Below, piece after piece: positions 1 to 5,988 of a DNA stretch of 11,989 nt. Made by a program: the position numbers and the translations under genes. Below the pieces are notes generated by a model that was not told where the DNA came from, did not search any database, and saw only the letters and a program-made list of their open reading frames with translations. Numbering within the stretch: position 1 is the first letter of the stretch; every line of letters starts with the position of its first letter. Where the stretch lies: assembly GCA_002400085.1 (NCBI GenBank), contig DHEX01000091.1:1-11989 (forward strand), written 5' to 3'. Source of the DNA: Clostridiaceae bacterium UBA4839. Lineage in GTDB: Bacteria; Bacillota; Clostridia; Clostridiales; Caloramatoraceae.

Positions 1-27
1 AAGTTACTTTTTCAATTAACCATAAAA

Positions 28-702
28 TTATTTACTATTTATTAAAAGGAACATCCTATTAGACTGATTAAATTGTTCAAAATATATTTCTTTATATTCT
101 TCAATTTTAAAAAACTGTTCAATAAAATCTTTCCATTGGGTTGTACTTAAATTTCTCAAGTAAATTCCATCGCTTTCAACATAAAGGTTGTCATAAAGCA
201 ATTTACATCCACATTCTTCTATTTGCTCCTGCGATAAATAAGGATTTAATTTTATCAATATTTTCCCATTAGGTGTTACAATTCTTTTAATATTATTTAT
301 CAATAATTCTGCATCATTAGGCATAATATTATCAATTATATTCGATAATATTGCAGCATCAAATGAGTTTTCTTTAATCTTTTCTAAAATTTCTATTTGC
401 CCACAACAAAATTCCACCTTAGTTTCTAAATTATTTAATCTTGCAGTTGATTTACAAAATTCTACTGCCTTTGGTGAAATATCAATACCCAAACACTTAC
501 ATATATTATCTTTTTCAGCACATTTAAAAATCATAGCACCACTGCCACAGCCATAATCTAAAATACTTTTAGAACCAACTGAAATCCAATCAATTGCACT
601 TTCTAAATCTTTATGGATTTTCATTGATTTATCATAATGCTTTGGTGTTTGTTTCCCAAATATATCATCCCAAAAAGAAATAGTTCTTCTATAATTATAC
701 AT
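28..702 (-). CDS. Class I SAM-dependent methyltransferase, substrate unknown
   Basis: This 224-residue protein has a Rossmann-type methyltransferase core. Motif I, ILDYGCGSG at about residues 47-55, is the glycine-rich S-adenosylmethionine loop. GIDIS at 72-76 carries the acidic residue expected to contact the ribose, and FDAAILSNIIDNI at 114-126 matches the strand-4 region of the family. It has no predicted membrane segment or signal peptide, so it should be cytoplasmic. It contains nine cysteines, which is rather many for its length. The start is set by the ATG at 702, preceded by GGGGGACAGGA. That ribosome-binding stretch begins at the stop codon of the membrane-protein gene upstream, only 15 nt away, so the two are probably co-transcribed and translationally coupled. 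The family is diverse (small molecule, RNA or protein targets) and nothing here fixes the substrate. The family assignment is firm; the function is unknown. Confidence 0.85.
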   Translation of the reverse strand: MYNYRRTISFWDDIFGKQTPKHYDKSMKIHKDLESAIDWISVGSKSILDYGCGSGAMIFKCAEKDNICKCLGIDISPKAVEFCKSTARLNNLETKVEFCCGQIEILEKIKENSFDAAILSNIIDNIMPNDAELLINNIKRIVTPNGKILIKLNPYLSQEQIEECGCKLLYDNLYVESDGIYLRNLSTTQWKDFIEQFFKIEEYKEIYFEQFNQSNRMFLLINSK

Positions 703-717
703 TTTATCCTGTCCCCC

Positions 718-1047
718 TTATTTTACTATATATAGCGCTATAATCAGTATGGATATACATATTCTTACAATATGATGTTTTGCGTTTATCTTGCCATACA
801 TCTTATACCCATTATTTATTGCTGCAGCATAGATTAATGCTATACCAACAATAAGCAAATAAATTGTATTTTTCTCCAATATAAAATTGATAATAATTGA
901 GATTACAGTTAATATTCCTCCAATAATCATTAATAAACTTGCCCAAAAATTAATCTTCTTTTCCTTCAATTGAAAACCGCCAGCTAAAACAGTTAGCCCA
1001 CCATAAGCTATACCAATTAAAAATAACAGTAAAGTTAAAATGTTCAT
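718..1047 (-). CDS. Small four-helix membrane protein, function unknown
   Basis: This 109-residue, strongly hydrophobic protein was not recognised. Four likely transmembrane segments lie at about residues 3-22, 35-56, 61-78 and 92-108. They are joined by short basic or polar loops (QLKEKK near 26-31; a basic loop with two histidines near 82-92). There is no cleavable signal peptide or lipobox. The start is well supported: AGGAGG stands 6 nt before the ATG at 1047. The ATG overlaps the stop of a possible small upstream ORF (ATGA), and the stop lies 15 nt before the methyltransferase start, so it is the middle of a tight minus-strand group. It could be a partner or immunity-like protein of the methyltransferase or simply a co-transcribed membrane protein; the sequence does not decide. 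Confidence 0.7.
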   Translation of the reverse strand: MNILTLLLFLIGIAYGGLTVLAGGFQLKEKKINFWASLLMIIGGILTVISIIINFILEKNTIYLLIVGIALIYAAAINNGYKMYGKINAKHHIVRICISILIIALYIVK

Positions 1048-1136
1048 GGTGTAACCTCCTCACAATTAGGTTCTTCGACTTTTTCACTAAAAAAGCATCC
1101 TGATTCAAGCAATTGGTTTGTTTTATTAATCATCAT
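1044..1136 (-). CDS. Possible 30-codon ORF overlapping the membrane-protein start
   Basis: An open frame begins at tandem ATG codons (1136 and 1133) and encodes a polar, acidic peptide with the central stretch NQLLESGCFFSEKVEEP and the end NCEEVTP. Its TGA overlaps the ATG of the four-helix membrane protein (ATGA), a typical arrangement for translational coupling, and the next gene's AGGAGG lies inside it. The ribosome-binding site is mediocre: GGAAAAGG precedes the ATGs, with the best core about 9 nt from the second ATG. The frame is open upstream to a TAA near 1182, so a slightly longer non-ATG form is possible. It is too short to judge by composition and could be chance. No family is recognised. 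Confidence 0.3.
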   Translation of the reverse strand: MMINKTNQLLESGCFFSEKVEEPNCEEVTP

Positions 1137-1244
1137 CCTTTTCCAAATCAAAAAGTGACTTAATTTTATATAAAGTAAAATTTAAATTTTTTAATTACTT
1201 AACATGTGCCGTGCCTACAATCTGCTTGATTTTTTTAAGCAAAA

Positions 1245-1688
1245 TTATTTACACAGCCTCATTATATATCTACTATTTGAAATGTTTTCTGAAATTTTAT
1301 ATCCATTCCTAGTATATAAATTAATAGCTCCATAATTTTTTGCAAATACATATAAAAATATAGCTTTATTTTTTCCCTTTGCAATTGATGCAGCATATTT
1401 TAAAATGTAAGTTCTTATTCCCCGCCCTTGAAATTCGTCAAAAATAAATAAATCATCAAGTTCAAGTTCCCCCCCTTTGTCATGTAAGAAAAAGTAACCT
1501 ACTTTAATTTTCCCCAAATACACACATTGATAATTATCTATATTATTTTCTGCTTTTTTCTTTATCCAATCAAAAATCCTCTTAAAATCAAGATTTAAGT
1601 TAGTTTCATACTTCATAATAAGTTTTCTATTTAACTCAACTATTCTATCTATATCATTACTTGTGGCATTTTTAAACGTTATTTCCAT
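1245..1688 (-). CDS. GNAT-family N-acetyltransferase
   Basis: This 147-residue single-domain protein has the GCN5-related acetyltransferase fold, which transfers an acetyl group from acetyl-CoA to an amine. Motif A is visible as DLFIFDEFQGRGIRTYIL, with the pyrophosphate-binding QGRGIR at about 87-92. Motif B is YVFAKNYGAINLYTRNGY at 113-130, with the usual Asn, Ala, Tyr and Gly pattern. The N-terminus (ITFKNATSNDIDRIVELN) is the normal first strand and helix. The ATG at 1688 is preferred because GGGGGAG ends 10 nt before it. An in-frame GTG at 1706 lies just ahead of and partly inside that ribosome-binding sequence and would give only six extra residues. The gene is followed by 197 nt without a convincing terminator, so read-through into the membrane protein and methyltransferase genes is possible. 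The substrate cannot be inferred. Confidence 0.85.
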   Translation of the reverse strand: MEITFKNATSNDIDRIVELNRKLIMKYETNLNLDFKRIFDWIKKKAENNIDNYQCVYLGKIKVGYFFLHDKGGELELDDLFIFDEFQGRGIRTYILKYAASIAKGKNKAIFLYVFAKNYGAINLYTRNGYKISENISNSRYIMRLCK

Positions 1689-1853
1689 AAATTTTATCTC
1701 CCCCACATAATAATTAGTAATTCAAAAATGATACATCACTTTATACTAATTCAAAAGCGGTAAATATATCTGACTTTCTCTCAGTTTTCCTTTTTCCGAT
1801 ACCTTCCATCAAGATTATCCACTTGTACGTCTTTATTCCATTATACAACTTAA

Positions 1854-2078
1854 TATACACATATTGTATGCTCTGTATTAGAATTCTTAAACTCTTTTGG
1901 CACTTGGCATATTGTAGATACAGGAGAAAAGATATGGTTAATGGCTTGGAAAGGCAAGGTTAAGGTTCTCGATTCAAGGATTAAGGGGATGGCTCAGGTC
2001 ATTTTTTATATTGGAAATTATCTCACAGATATTGTGGTAGGTCACAATCCGCCTTTTTATTTGACGCTTACGCAATAA
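1854..2078 (+). other. Gene-poor region with a start-less 74-codon open frame (relic?)
   Basis: Between the GNAT gene and the PRD regulator (about 1707-2148) there is no convincing gene. This part stays open on the plus strand from a TAA at 1851 to a TAA at 2076, reading about 74 codons with phrases such as GTWHIVDTGEKIWLMAWKGK and DSRIKGMAQVIFYIGN. The first ATG is at 1941, 14 nt after an AGGAG at 1922-1926, which is too far for a good start. That would leave 45 residues. The minus strand is also open over much of the stretch. The segment around 1920-2075 is clearly richer in G and C, and in purines on the plus strand, than the neighbouring spacers. This suggests a fragment of a former gene or mobile element. 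No family was recognised. Confidence 0.25.
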
Positions 2079-2081
2079 AAT

Positions 2082-2133
2082 AAAAAAAACAACCTTCTAT
2101 AATATGCATTCCACTGTAAAAGGCTGGTTTTTA
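2082..2133 (-). terminator. Terminator after the PRD regulator
   Basis: In the minus-strand RNA, the segment AAAAACCAGCCUU pairs with AAGGUUGUUUUU, with one bulged C and one G-U pair. It closes a loop of about 22 nt and runs into U8. It starts 16 nt after the regulator stop codon, as expected for a Rho-independent terminator. The stem is imperfect. Confidence 0.6.
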
Positions 2134-2148
2134 TTTTACATTATTTTA

Positions 2149-4074
2149 TTATTCAGATGTTTCAGCCTGTAAAAGCTGCAAAATATAATTTATAAAATCT
2201 TCATAATTGTTTGATTTAACCAGAAGCTTTACATTTTCCTCCTTAGACAGAATAGAAATAATACTATCGTATAGCTTCATAAAATCATTCCTATCTCTTT
2301 TATTGACTGAAATCAAAAAAACTAACTGTACATAATTTTCTCCCCATTTTATAGGCTTATCATCTATAAGTACTGATATAACAGTCCTTTTTGCAGTCAT
2401 ATCCAGTGCATGCGGTATTGCAAAATTATATCCGAAAGCAGTTGATGAAAGCTTCTCCCTTTTGATGGCTGATTCAATAAAATCCTCATTTACCAAACCC
2501 ATACATACTACTTTGTTACCCATATACCGTATAGTCTCAAACTCATCTTTAAAGTATACATTTTTCGAAAAAAGCTCCTTATCAAAGCATTTTTTAACTG
2601 CTTGCCCCACAATAGATTTATTCTTATATTCATTTATTTTCTGTATACTCTGATCAATTTTTATATAATTATCATTAGATAATAGTGGATCGATCTTAAT
2701 CCATGGAATCTTTATATTTTCGTCAGGGTCTAAGGTTGATATTATCAGGTCTACCTTTGAGAAATCAGTGAGACAGCCTAAGGAAGTTATCACATCTGTA
2801 ATTTCAATATCATCTGAGTATCTGTTCATAAGTTTGTCTATTATTCTCAGATGCATATCATAATAGCGGGGGCATATAATTGCTGTTTTTATTTTTTTGC
2901 TTAGTATTTTACTTTTTTCAATGGCAACACTTATATATAAGGCAATATAACCTATTTCATCATCGTTTATTTTTAATTTAGTTTCATTATATATTTCATT
3001 TGAGATATATACAGCAATATCATAAATAAAGGGGTATTCAAGCTTTATACTTTTATTTAGCGGATTCCTTGAATAAACACCATTTTTTGCCCTTAAAAGT
3101 AGATTCTTAATATGTATTACAAATTTAATAAAAAATTCTTCATCATTAAGCTTCAGATGATAATAATTATCTACCTTATCTATAATTTTTTTCACAAGCT
3201 CTATATAATATTCTTCTATAAAATTGCCTAAATTCTGCATATTTATAGTGGAATAATTGATAGTAGTTTTGCCCATAAGCAAAAAAGTGATATAGTAAAT
3301 TTCCTGAGGTGGAAATTTTATATTGTAATTTTTTTCAAGTTCATTGACAATTTTTATTGCTATACCATATTCATAATAGCTTTCGTATTCAAAGCTGCTG
3401 TATTCATCAATATTCAGAGTACAGTTATTGGTAATTCGCTCCATAGATATTGTTATATGCATAGCTAAGCTTGTTACGGAATAATCATTTGAATAAATGT
3501 TGCAAGATTTCAATACATCAAATATGATAGTTTTAATATGGTTAAAATTATAGTCCTTCAGGAAGCTTTTATTATTATTTATATTTAGAAAATTATTATT
3601 TGCCTCATTATATATAATATCTGTTATAAGCTTTCTTTTGTTTTTCTCATTTCCTTCTATGCTTATCATGTTTAAATCCTTTTTCAATACAAGCTTATAA
3701 TCATTTAGCAGGGATCTTATTTTTTTCAGATCTTTTTTTAAGGTAGCATCACTTACAAAGATATCATCAGCAATATCAAGCATATCAATTGGTTTATTGC
3801 TGTTCAAGAGTTTGTTCAAAATGTAGCTGACTCTCTCTTCAGGAGTTATAGGAGTAGTCCCGCTGTCAAAATACTTATCCAGATTACACTTGTCATTGAG
3901 CTTATATCCATTCTTTGATGACAGGATAATGTTATCATTCTTCATACTTCTTATATCATTACGTATAGTTCTTACAGTAACCTTCAATATATCTGCAAGG
4001 CTTTCACCCTTCATCCATGAATTATTCAGTTTCAAAAGCCTGATTATTTTCTTTTGTCTCGAAGTTAAAAGCAT
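2149..4074 (-). CDS. licR: LicR-like PRD-domain transcriptional activator (HTH, PRD, EIIB, EIIA)
   Basis: This protein of 641 residues (644 from the earlier ATG at 4083) is a PTS-controlled activator with the LicR/MtlR domain order. Numbered from the ATG at 4083, a DeoR/Mga-type HTH is at 5-60 and a second HTH at about 85-130. PRD1 is at about 180-280, PRD2 at 295-395, an EIIB-like domain at 398-490 and an EIIA domain of the mannitol/fructose type at 500-640. Phosphorylatable residues visible are H209 (PRD1), H324 (PRD2), C404 (EIIB) and H558 in AIPHAL (EIIA). The second PRD1 and second PRD2 histidines are replaced by L268 and Y383. The EIIB loop keeps only its Cys. AAAGGA lies 10 nt before the ATG at 4074 but only 1 nt before the ATG at 4083, so 4074 is chosen. 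It is divergent from the beta-glucoside PTS operon that it presumably activates. Family confidence is high; the exact inducer is inferred from context. Confidence 0.88.
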   Translation of the reverse strand: MLLTSRQKKIIRLLKLNNSWMKGESLADILKVTVRTIRNDIRSMKNDNIILSSKNGYKLNDKCNLDKYFDSGTTPITPEERVSYILNKLLNSNKPIDMLDIADDIFVSDATLKKDLKKIRSLLNDYKLVLKKDLNMISIEGNEKNKRKLITDIIYNEANNNFLNINNNKSFLKDYNFNHIKTIIFDVLKSCNIYSNDYSVTSLAMHITISMERITNNCTLNIDEYSSFEYESYYEYGIAIKIVNELEKNYNIKFPPQEIYYITFLLMGKTTINYSTINMQNLGNFIEEYYIELVKKIIDKVDNYYHLKLNDEEFFIKFVIHIKNLLLRAKNGVYSRNPLNKSIKLEYPFIYDIAVYISNEIYNETKLKINDDEIGYIALYISVAIEKSKILSKKIKTAIICPRYYDMHLRIIDKLMNRYSDDIEITDVITSLGCLTDFSKVDLIISTLDPDENIKIPWIKIDPLLSNDNYIKIDQSIQKINEYKNKSIVGQAVKKCFDKELFSKNVYFKDEFETIRYMGNKVVCMGLVNEDFIESAIKREKLSSTAFGYNFAIPHALDMTAKRTVISVLIDDKPIKWGENYVQLVFLISVNKRDRNDFMKLYDSIISILSKEENVKLLVKSNNYEDFINYILQLLQAETSE

Positions 4075-4097
4075 GCTACTCATTTCCTTTACAAAAG

Positions 4098-4103
4098 ATT
4101 ATA
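4098..4103 (-). promoter_or_regulatory. Candidate -10 box of the regulator gene
   Basis: TATAAT on the minus strand lies 24 nt before the regulator start at 4074. No good -35 box stands 16-18 nt further upstream (the position holds ATATTA), so the promoter is weak or needs an activator. Its -35 zone falls within the AT palindrome at 4111-4130. Confidence 0.4.
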
Positions 4104-4110
4104 CTTTGCT

Positions 4111-4130
4111 ATTTATATTATAATATAAAT
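4111..4130. repeat. Perfect 20-bp AT-only palindrome in the divergent promoter region
   Basis: ATTTATATTATAATATAAAT is its own reverse complement. It lies between the regulator gene and the larger inverted repeat at 4148-4178 and covers the expected -35 zone of the regulator promoter. It might be an autoregulatory site, but in such AT-rich DNA it could be chance. Confidence 0.5.
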
Positions 4131-4147
4131 TTATAATATTCGGGCAG

Positions 4148-4178
4148 AATTGTTTTCCTACTATATAGGAAAACAATT
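4148..4178. promoter_or_regulatory. Inverted-repeat operator, probable activator binding site
   Basis: AATTGTTTTCCTA and TAGGAAAACAATT form a perfect 13-bp inverted repeat around the 5-bp spacer CTATA. It ends 2 bp before the -35 box of the PTS operon, so its centre is about 52 bp upstream of the likely transcription start, a usual place for an activator. It is not followed by a U-tract, so it is not a terminator. The LicR-like protein encoded next door is the obvious candidate to bind it. The repeat is plain in the sequence; the binding partner is inference. Confidence 0.7.
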
Positions 4179-4180
4179 AT

Positions 4181-4208
4181 TTGATATGTGCTTATTCTAT
4201 ATGATAAT
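4181..4208 (+). promoter_or_regulatory. Sigma-A-type promoter of the beta-glucoside PTS operon
   Basis: TTGATA at 4181-4186 and GATAAT at 4203-4208 are separated by 16 bp, directly downstream of the inverted repeat. Transcription would start near 4215, giving a very short leader that begins almost at the AGGAGGTGAT ribosome-binding site (4218-4227). The sub-optimal boxes and spacer fit a promoter that needs an activator. Confidence 0.55.
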
Positions 4209-4230
4209 TTTACATATAGGAGGTGATGGT

Positions 4231-4554
4231 ATGGGCAGTAAAAAAAATATTCAAGAGCTTGCTCTGAAAATGATAGGCTTCGCAGGAGATGCTTTTAGTT
4301 ATTATTTTCAGGCTCTTGATGAAGCAAAAAAACACAACTATACAGAGTGCGACAACATACTGAAAAATGGAGATAACTCACTGAATCAGGCACATAAGCT
4401 ACAGACAGACCTCATTACGAAAGAAGTCAATGGCGAAGATACTGAATACAGTATCTTAATGGTACATGCTCAGGATCATTTAATGAACGCTATTCTTGCA
4501 AAAAAACTGGTCATAGAACTTATTGATATAAATAAAAAATTAGAAAAGAGGTAA
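4231..4554 (+). CDS. licA: PTS EIIA component, lactose/cellobiose family
   Basis: This 107-residue cytoplasmic protein relays phosphate from HPr to the EIIB protein of the same operon. It has the all-helical Lac-family EIIA fold. The signature VHAQDHLMNAIL places the phosphorylated histidine at H79 and the aspartate that binds the trimer metal ion at D82. It is full length for the family (about 100-110 residues). The frame is open further upstream to an ATG at 4150, but the ATG at 4231 is the start. It has AGGAGGTGAT with ideal spacing, the upstream ATG lies inside the operator, and family members begin at this point. It is first in the operon, and its last codons contain the AGAGG that serves the glycosidase 5 nt downstream. 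It could equally be named celC or chbA; cellobiose or lichenan-oligosaccharide transport is inferred from the neighbouring genes. Confidence 0.92.
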   Translation: MGSKKNIQELALKMIGFAGDAFSYYFQALDEAKKHNYTECDNILKNGDNSLNQAHKLQTDLITKEVNGEDTEYSILMVHAQDHLMNAILAKKLVIELIDINKKLEKR

Positions 4555-4559
4555 TAAAA

Positions 4560-5975
4560 ATGTATAGATTCCCTGACAGCTTCTTATGGGGTTCAGCAAC
4601 AGCTTCCTATCAGGCTGAAGGCGCATATTTAGAAGATGGCAAAGGCTTATCCATATGGGATGTATTTACACACAGCGAAGAAAGCAAAAGCAAAAATGTA
4701 TGCAATGGTGATGTCGCCAGCGATCATTATCACAGATATAAAGAAGACATTAAATACATGGCTGAATGCGGACAAAAAAGCTATAGGTTCTCTATATCAT
4801 GGCCAAGGATTCTTCCTAATGGGAGAGGAAAAATTAATCCTAAGGGCATTGAATTTTATAGCAATCTCATAGATGAACTTCTAAAAAATAATATAGAACC
4901 ATTTGTTACGATATATCATTGGGATCTTCCTCAAGCACTGCAGGATATCGGCGGATGGGAGAATAGAGAAACCTCCTATGCATTCAAAGATTTTGCAAAA
5001 ATTTTATTTCAAAAATTAGGACACAAAGTAAAGCTGTGGGTAACCTTCAACGAACCAAGATTTTTTACATATTCAGGTTATCTTATTGGGAACTATCCTC
5101 CTTCTTATAAGGATCCTCAGAAAACCATAAGAGCAGCTTATAACGTGATGCTGGCTAATGCACTAGCTATAAAGGAATTCAGAAGTATGAACATTGATGG
5201 ACAAATAGGGATAGTTCATTCCTTTACTCCTGTTTACTCTGTGGATGACAGTGAAGGAAGCAGAATCGCAGCAAGAAATGCAGATAACTATTTCAATAAC
5301 TGGGTACTTGATACTGCCATTAATGGGGAATTCCCTCAGGATCTGATTCAAAAGCTAAGCAAAGATTATGATCTTAGCTTTATTGATAATACTGATCTTA
5401 ATATTATAAAATCCAATACTGTAGATTTTGTTGGTCTCAATTATTATGCCAGGGCATTAGTAAAGGAATATACCACAGGAGAAACAGTATTAAGGGTAAA
5501 CAACAAGGGAAATAAAATGAAGGGTTCCTCAAAAATAGTAATTAAAAACTGGTTTGAGATGATCCAGGATCCAAAAAGCAAGTTTACTGACTGGGATACT
5601 GAGATATACCCAAGAGGACTTTATGACGGGCTTAAAATGGTAGATAAACGATATAACCACATACCTATATATATTTCAGAAAATGGGCTTGGAATGATTG
5701 ATAACCTTGTTGACGGGAGAATAAATGATGATCCACGCATAGAATTTCTGAAAATGCATCTGAAGGAAATTTATAACGCAATTTCTGATGGGGTAGACGT
5801 AAGAGGGTACTATGTATGGTCCTCTTTTGATTTATACAGCTGGATCAATGGATATGACAAAAGATACGGACTCATATATGTTGATTATAAGAACAATAAC
5901 AAAAGGATACCAAAGAAAAGCTATTATTGGTACAAGGATGTTATAGCCTCACATGGCTTAACATTAAATGAATAA
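4560..5975 (+). CDS. bglA: 6-phospho-beta-glucosidase, glycoside hydrolase family 1
   Basis: This 471-residue, full-length GH1 enzyme is a cytoplasmic TIM barrel with a retaining mechanism. It should split PTS-imported disaccharide phosphates such as cellobiose 6-phosphate into glucose 6-phosphate and glucose. The N-terminal family pattern FLWGSATASYQAEGA is at 8-22. The acid/base is E165 in TFNEP and the nucleophile E374 in YISENG. S427, K434 and Y436 in SWINGYDKRYG match the Ser-Lys-Tyr phosphate-binding set known from LacG-type 6-phospho-glycosidases, where plain beta-glucosidases have Glu in place of the Ser. This supports a phosphorylated substrate. The start at 4560 has AGAGG 8 nt upstream, overlapping the end of the EIIA gene. 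The stop is followed by the EIIC gene after 13 nt. A preference for 6-phospho-galactosides cannot be excluded by eye. Confidence 0.93.
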   Translation: MYRFPDSFLWGSATASYQAEGAYLEDGKGLSIWDVFTHSEESKSKNVCNGDVASDHYHRYKEDIKYMAECGQKSYRFSISWPRILPNGRGKINPKGIEFYSNLIDELLKNNIEPFVTIYHWDLPQALQDIGGWENRETSYAFKDFAKILFQKLGHKVKLWVTFNEPRFFTYSGYLIGNYPPSYKDPQKTIRAAYNVMLANALAIKEFRSMNIDGQIGIVHSFTPVYSVDDSEGSRIAARNADNYFNNWVLDTAINGEFPQDLIQKLSKDYDLSFIDNTDLNIIKSNTVDFVGLNYYARALVKEYTTGETVLRVNNKGNKMKGSSKIVIKNWFEMIQDPKSKFTDWDTEIYPRGLYDGLKMVDKRYNHIPIYISENGLGMIDNLVDGRINDDPRIEFLKMHLKEIYNAISDGVDVRGYYVWSSFDLYSWINGYDKRYGLIYVDYKNNNKRIPKKSYYWYKDVIASHGLTLNE

Positions 5976-5988
5976 GGGGGAAATAATA

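Noticed and set aside
1173..1200. AT-rich dyad AAGTAA/TTACTT upstream of the membrane protein group as an operator
   Set aside because: The arms are only 6 bp and the local DNA is almost pure A and T, so chance is likely.
1216..1246. TGCTT/AAGCA hairpin after the GNAT gene as a terminator
   Set aside because: The stem has only five base pairs and no U-run follows it in the minus-strand RNA, so it cannot be supported as a terminator.
1740..1950. Minus-strand open frame upstream of the GNAT gene, ending ERKSDIFTAFELV
   Set aside because: It has no start codon with a ribosome-binding site. The upstream part reads as non-coding and overlaps the plus-strand relic, so no gene is called.
4150..4230. 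Upstream extension of the EIIA gene from an ATG at 4150
   Set aside because: It would start inside the operator repeat and upstream of the promoter, has no ribosome-binding site and adds a hydrophobic stretch absent from the family. AGGAGGTGAT marks the ATG at 4231.
5968..5988. Earlier ATG for the EIIC gene overlapping the glycosidase stop
   Set aside because: The AAGGGGG ribosome-binding site lies downstream of this ATG and is correctly spaced for 5989. Family members start near the latter.
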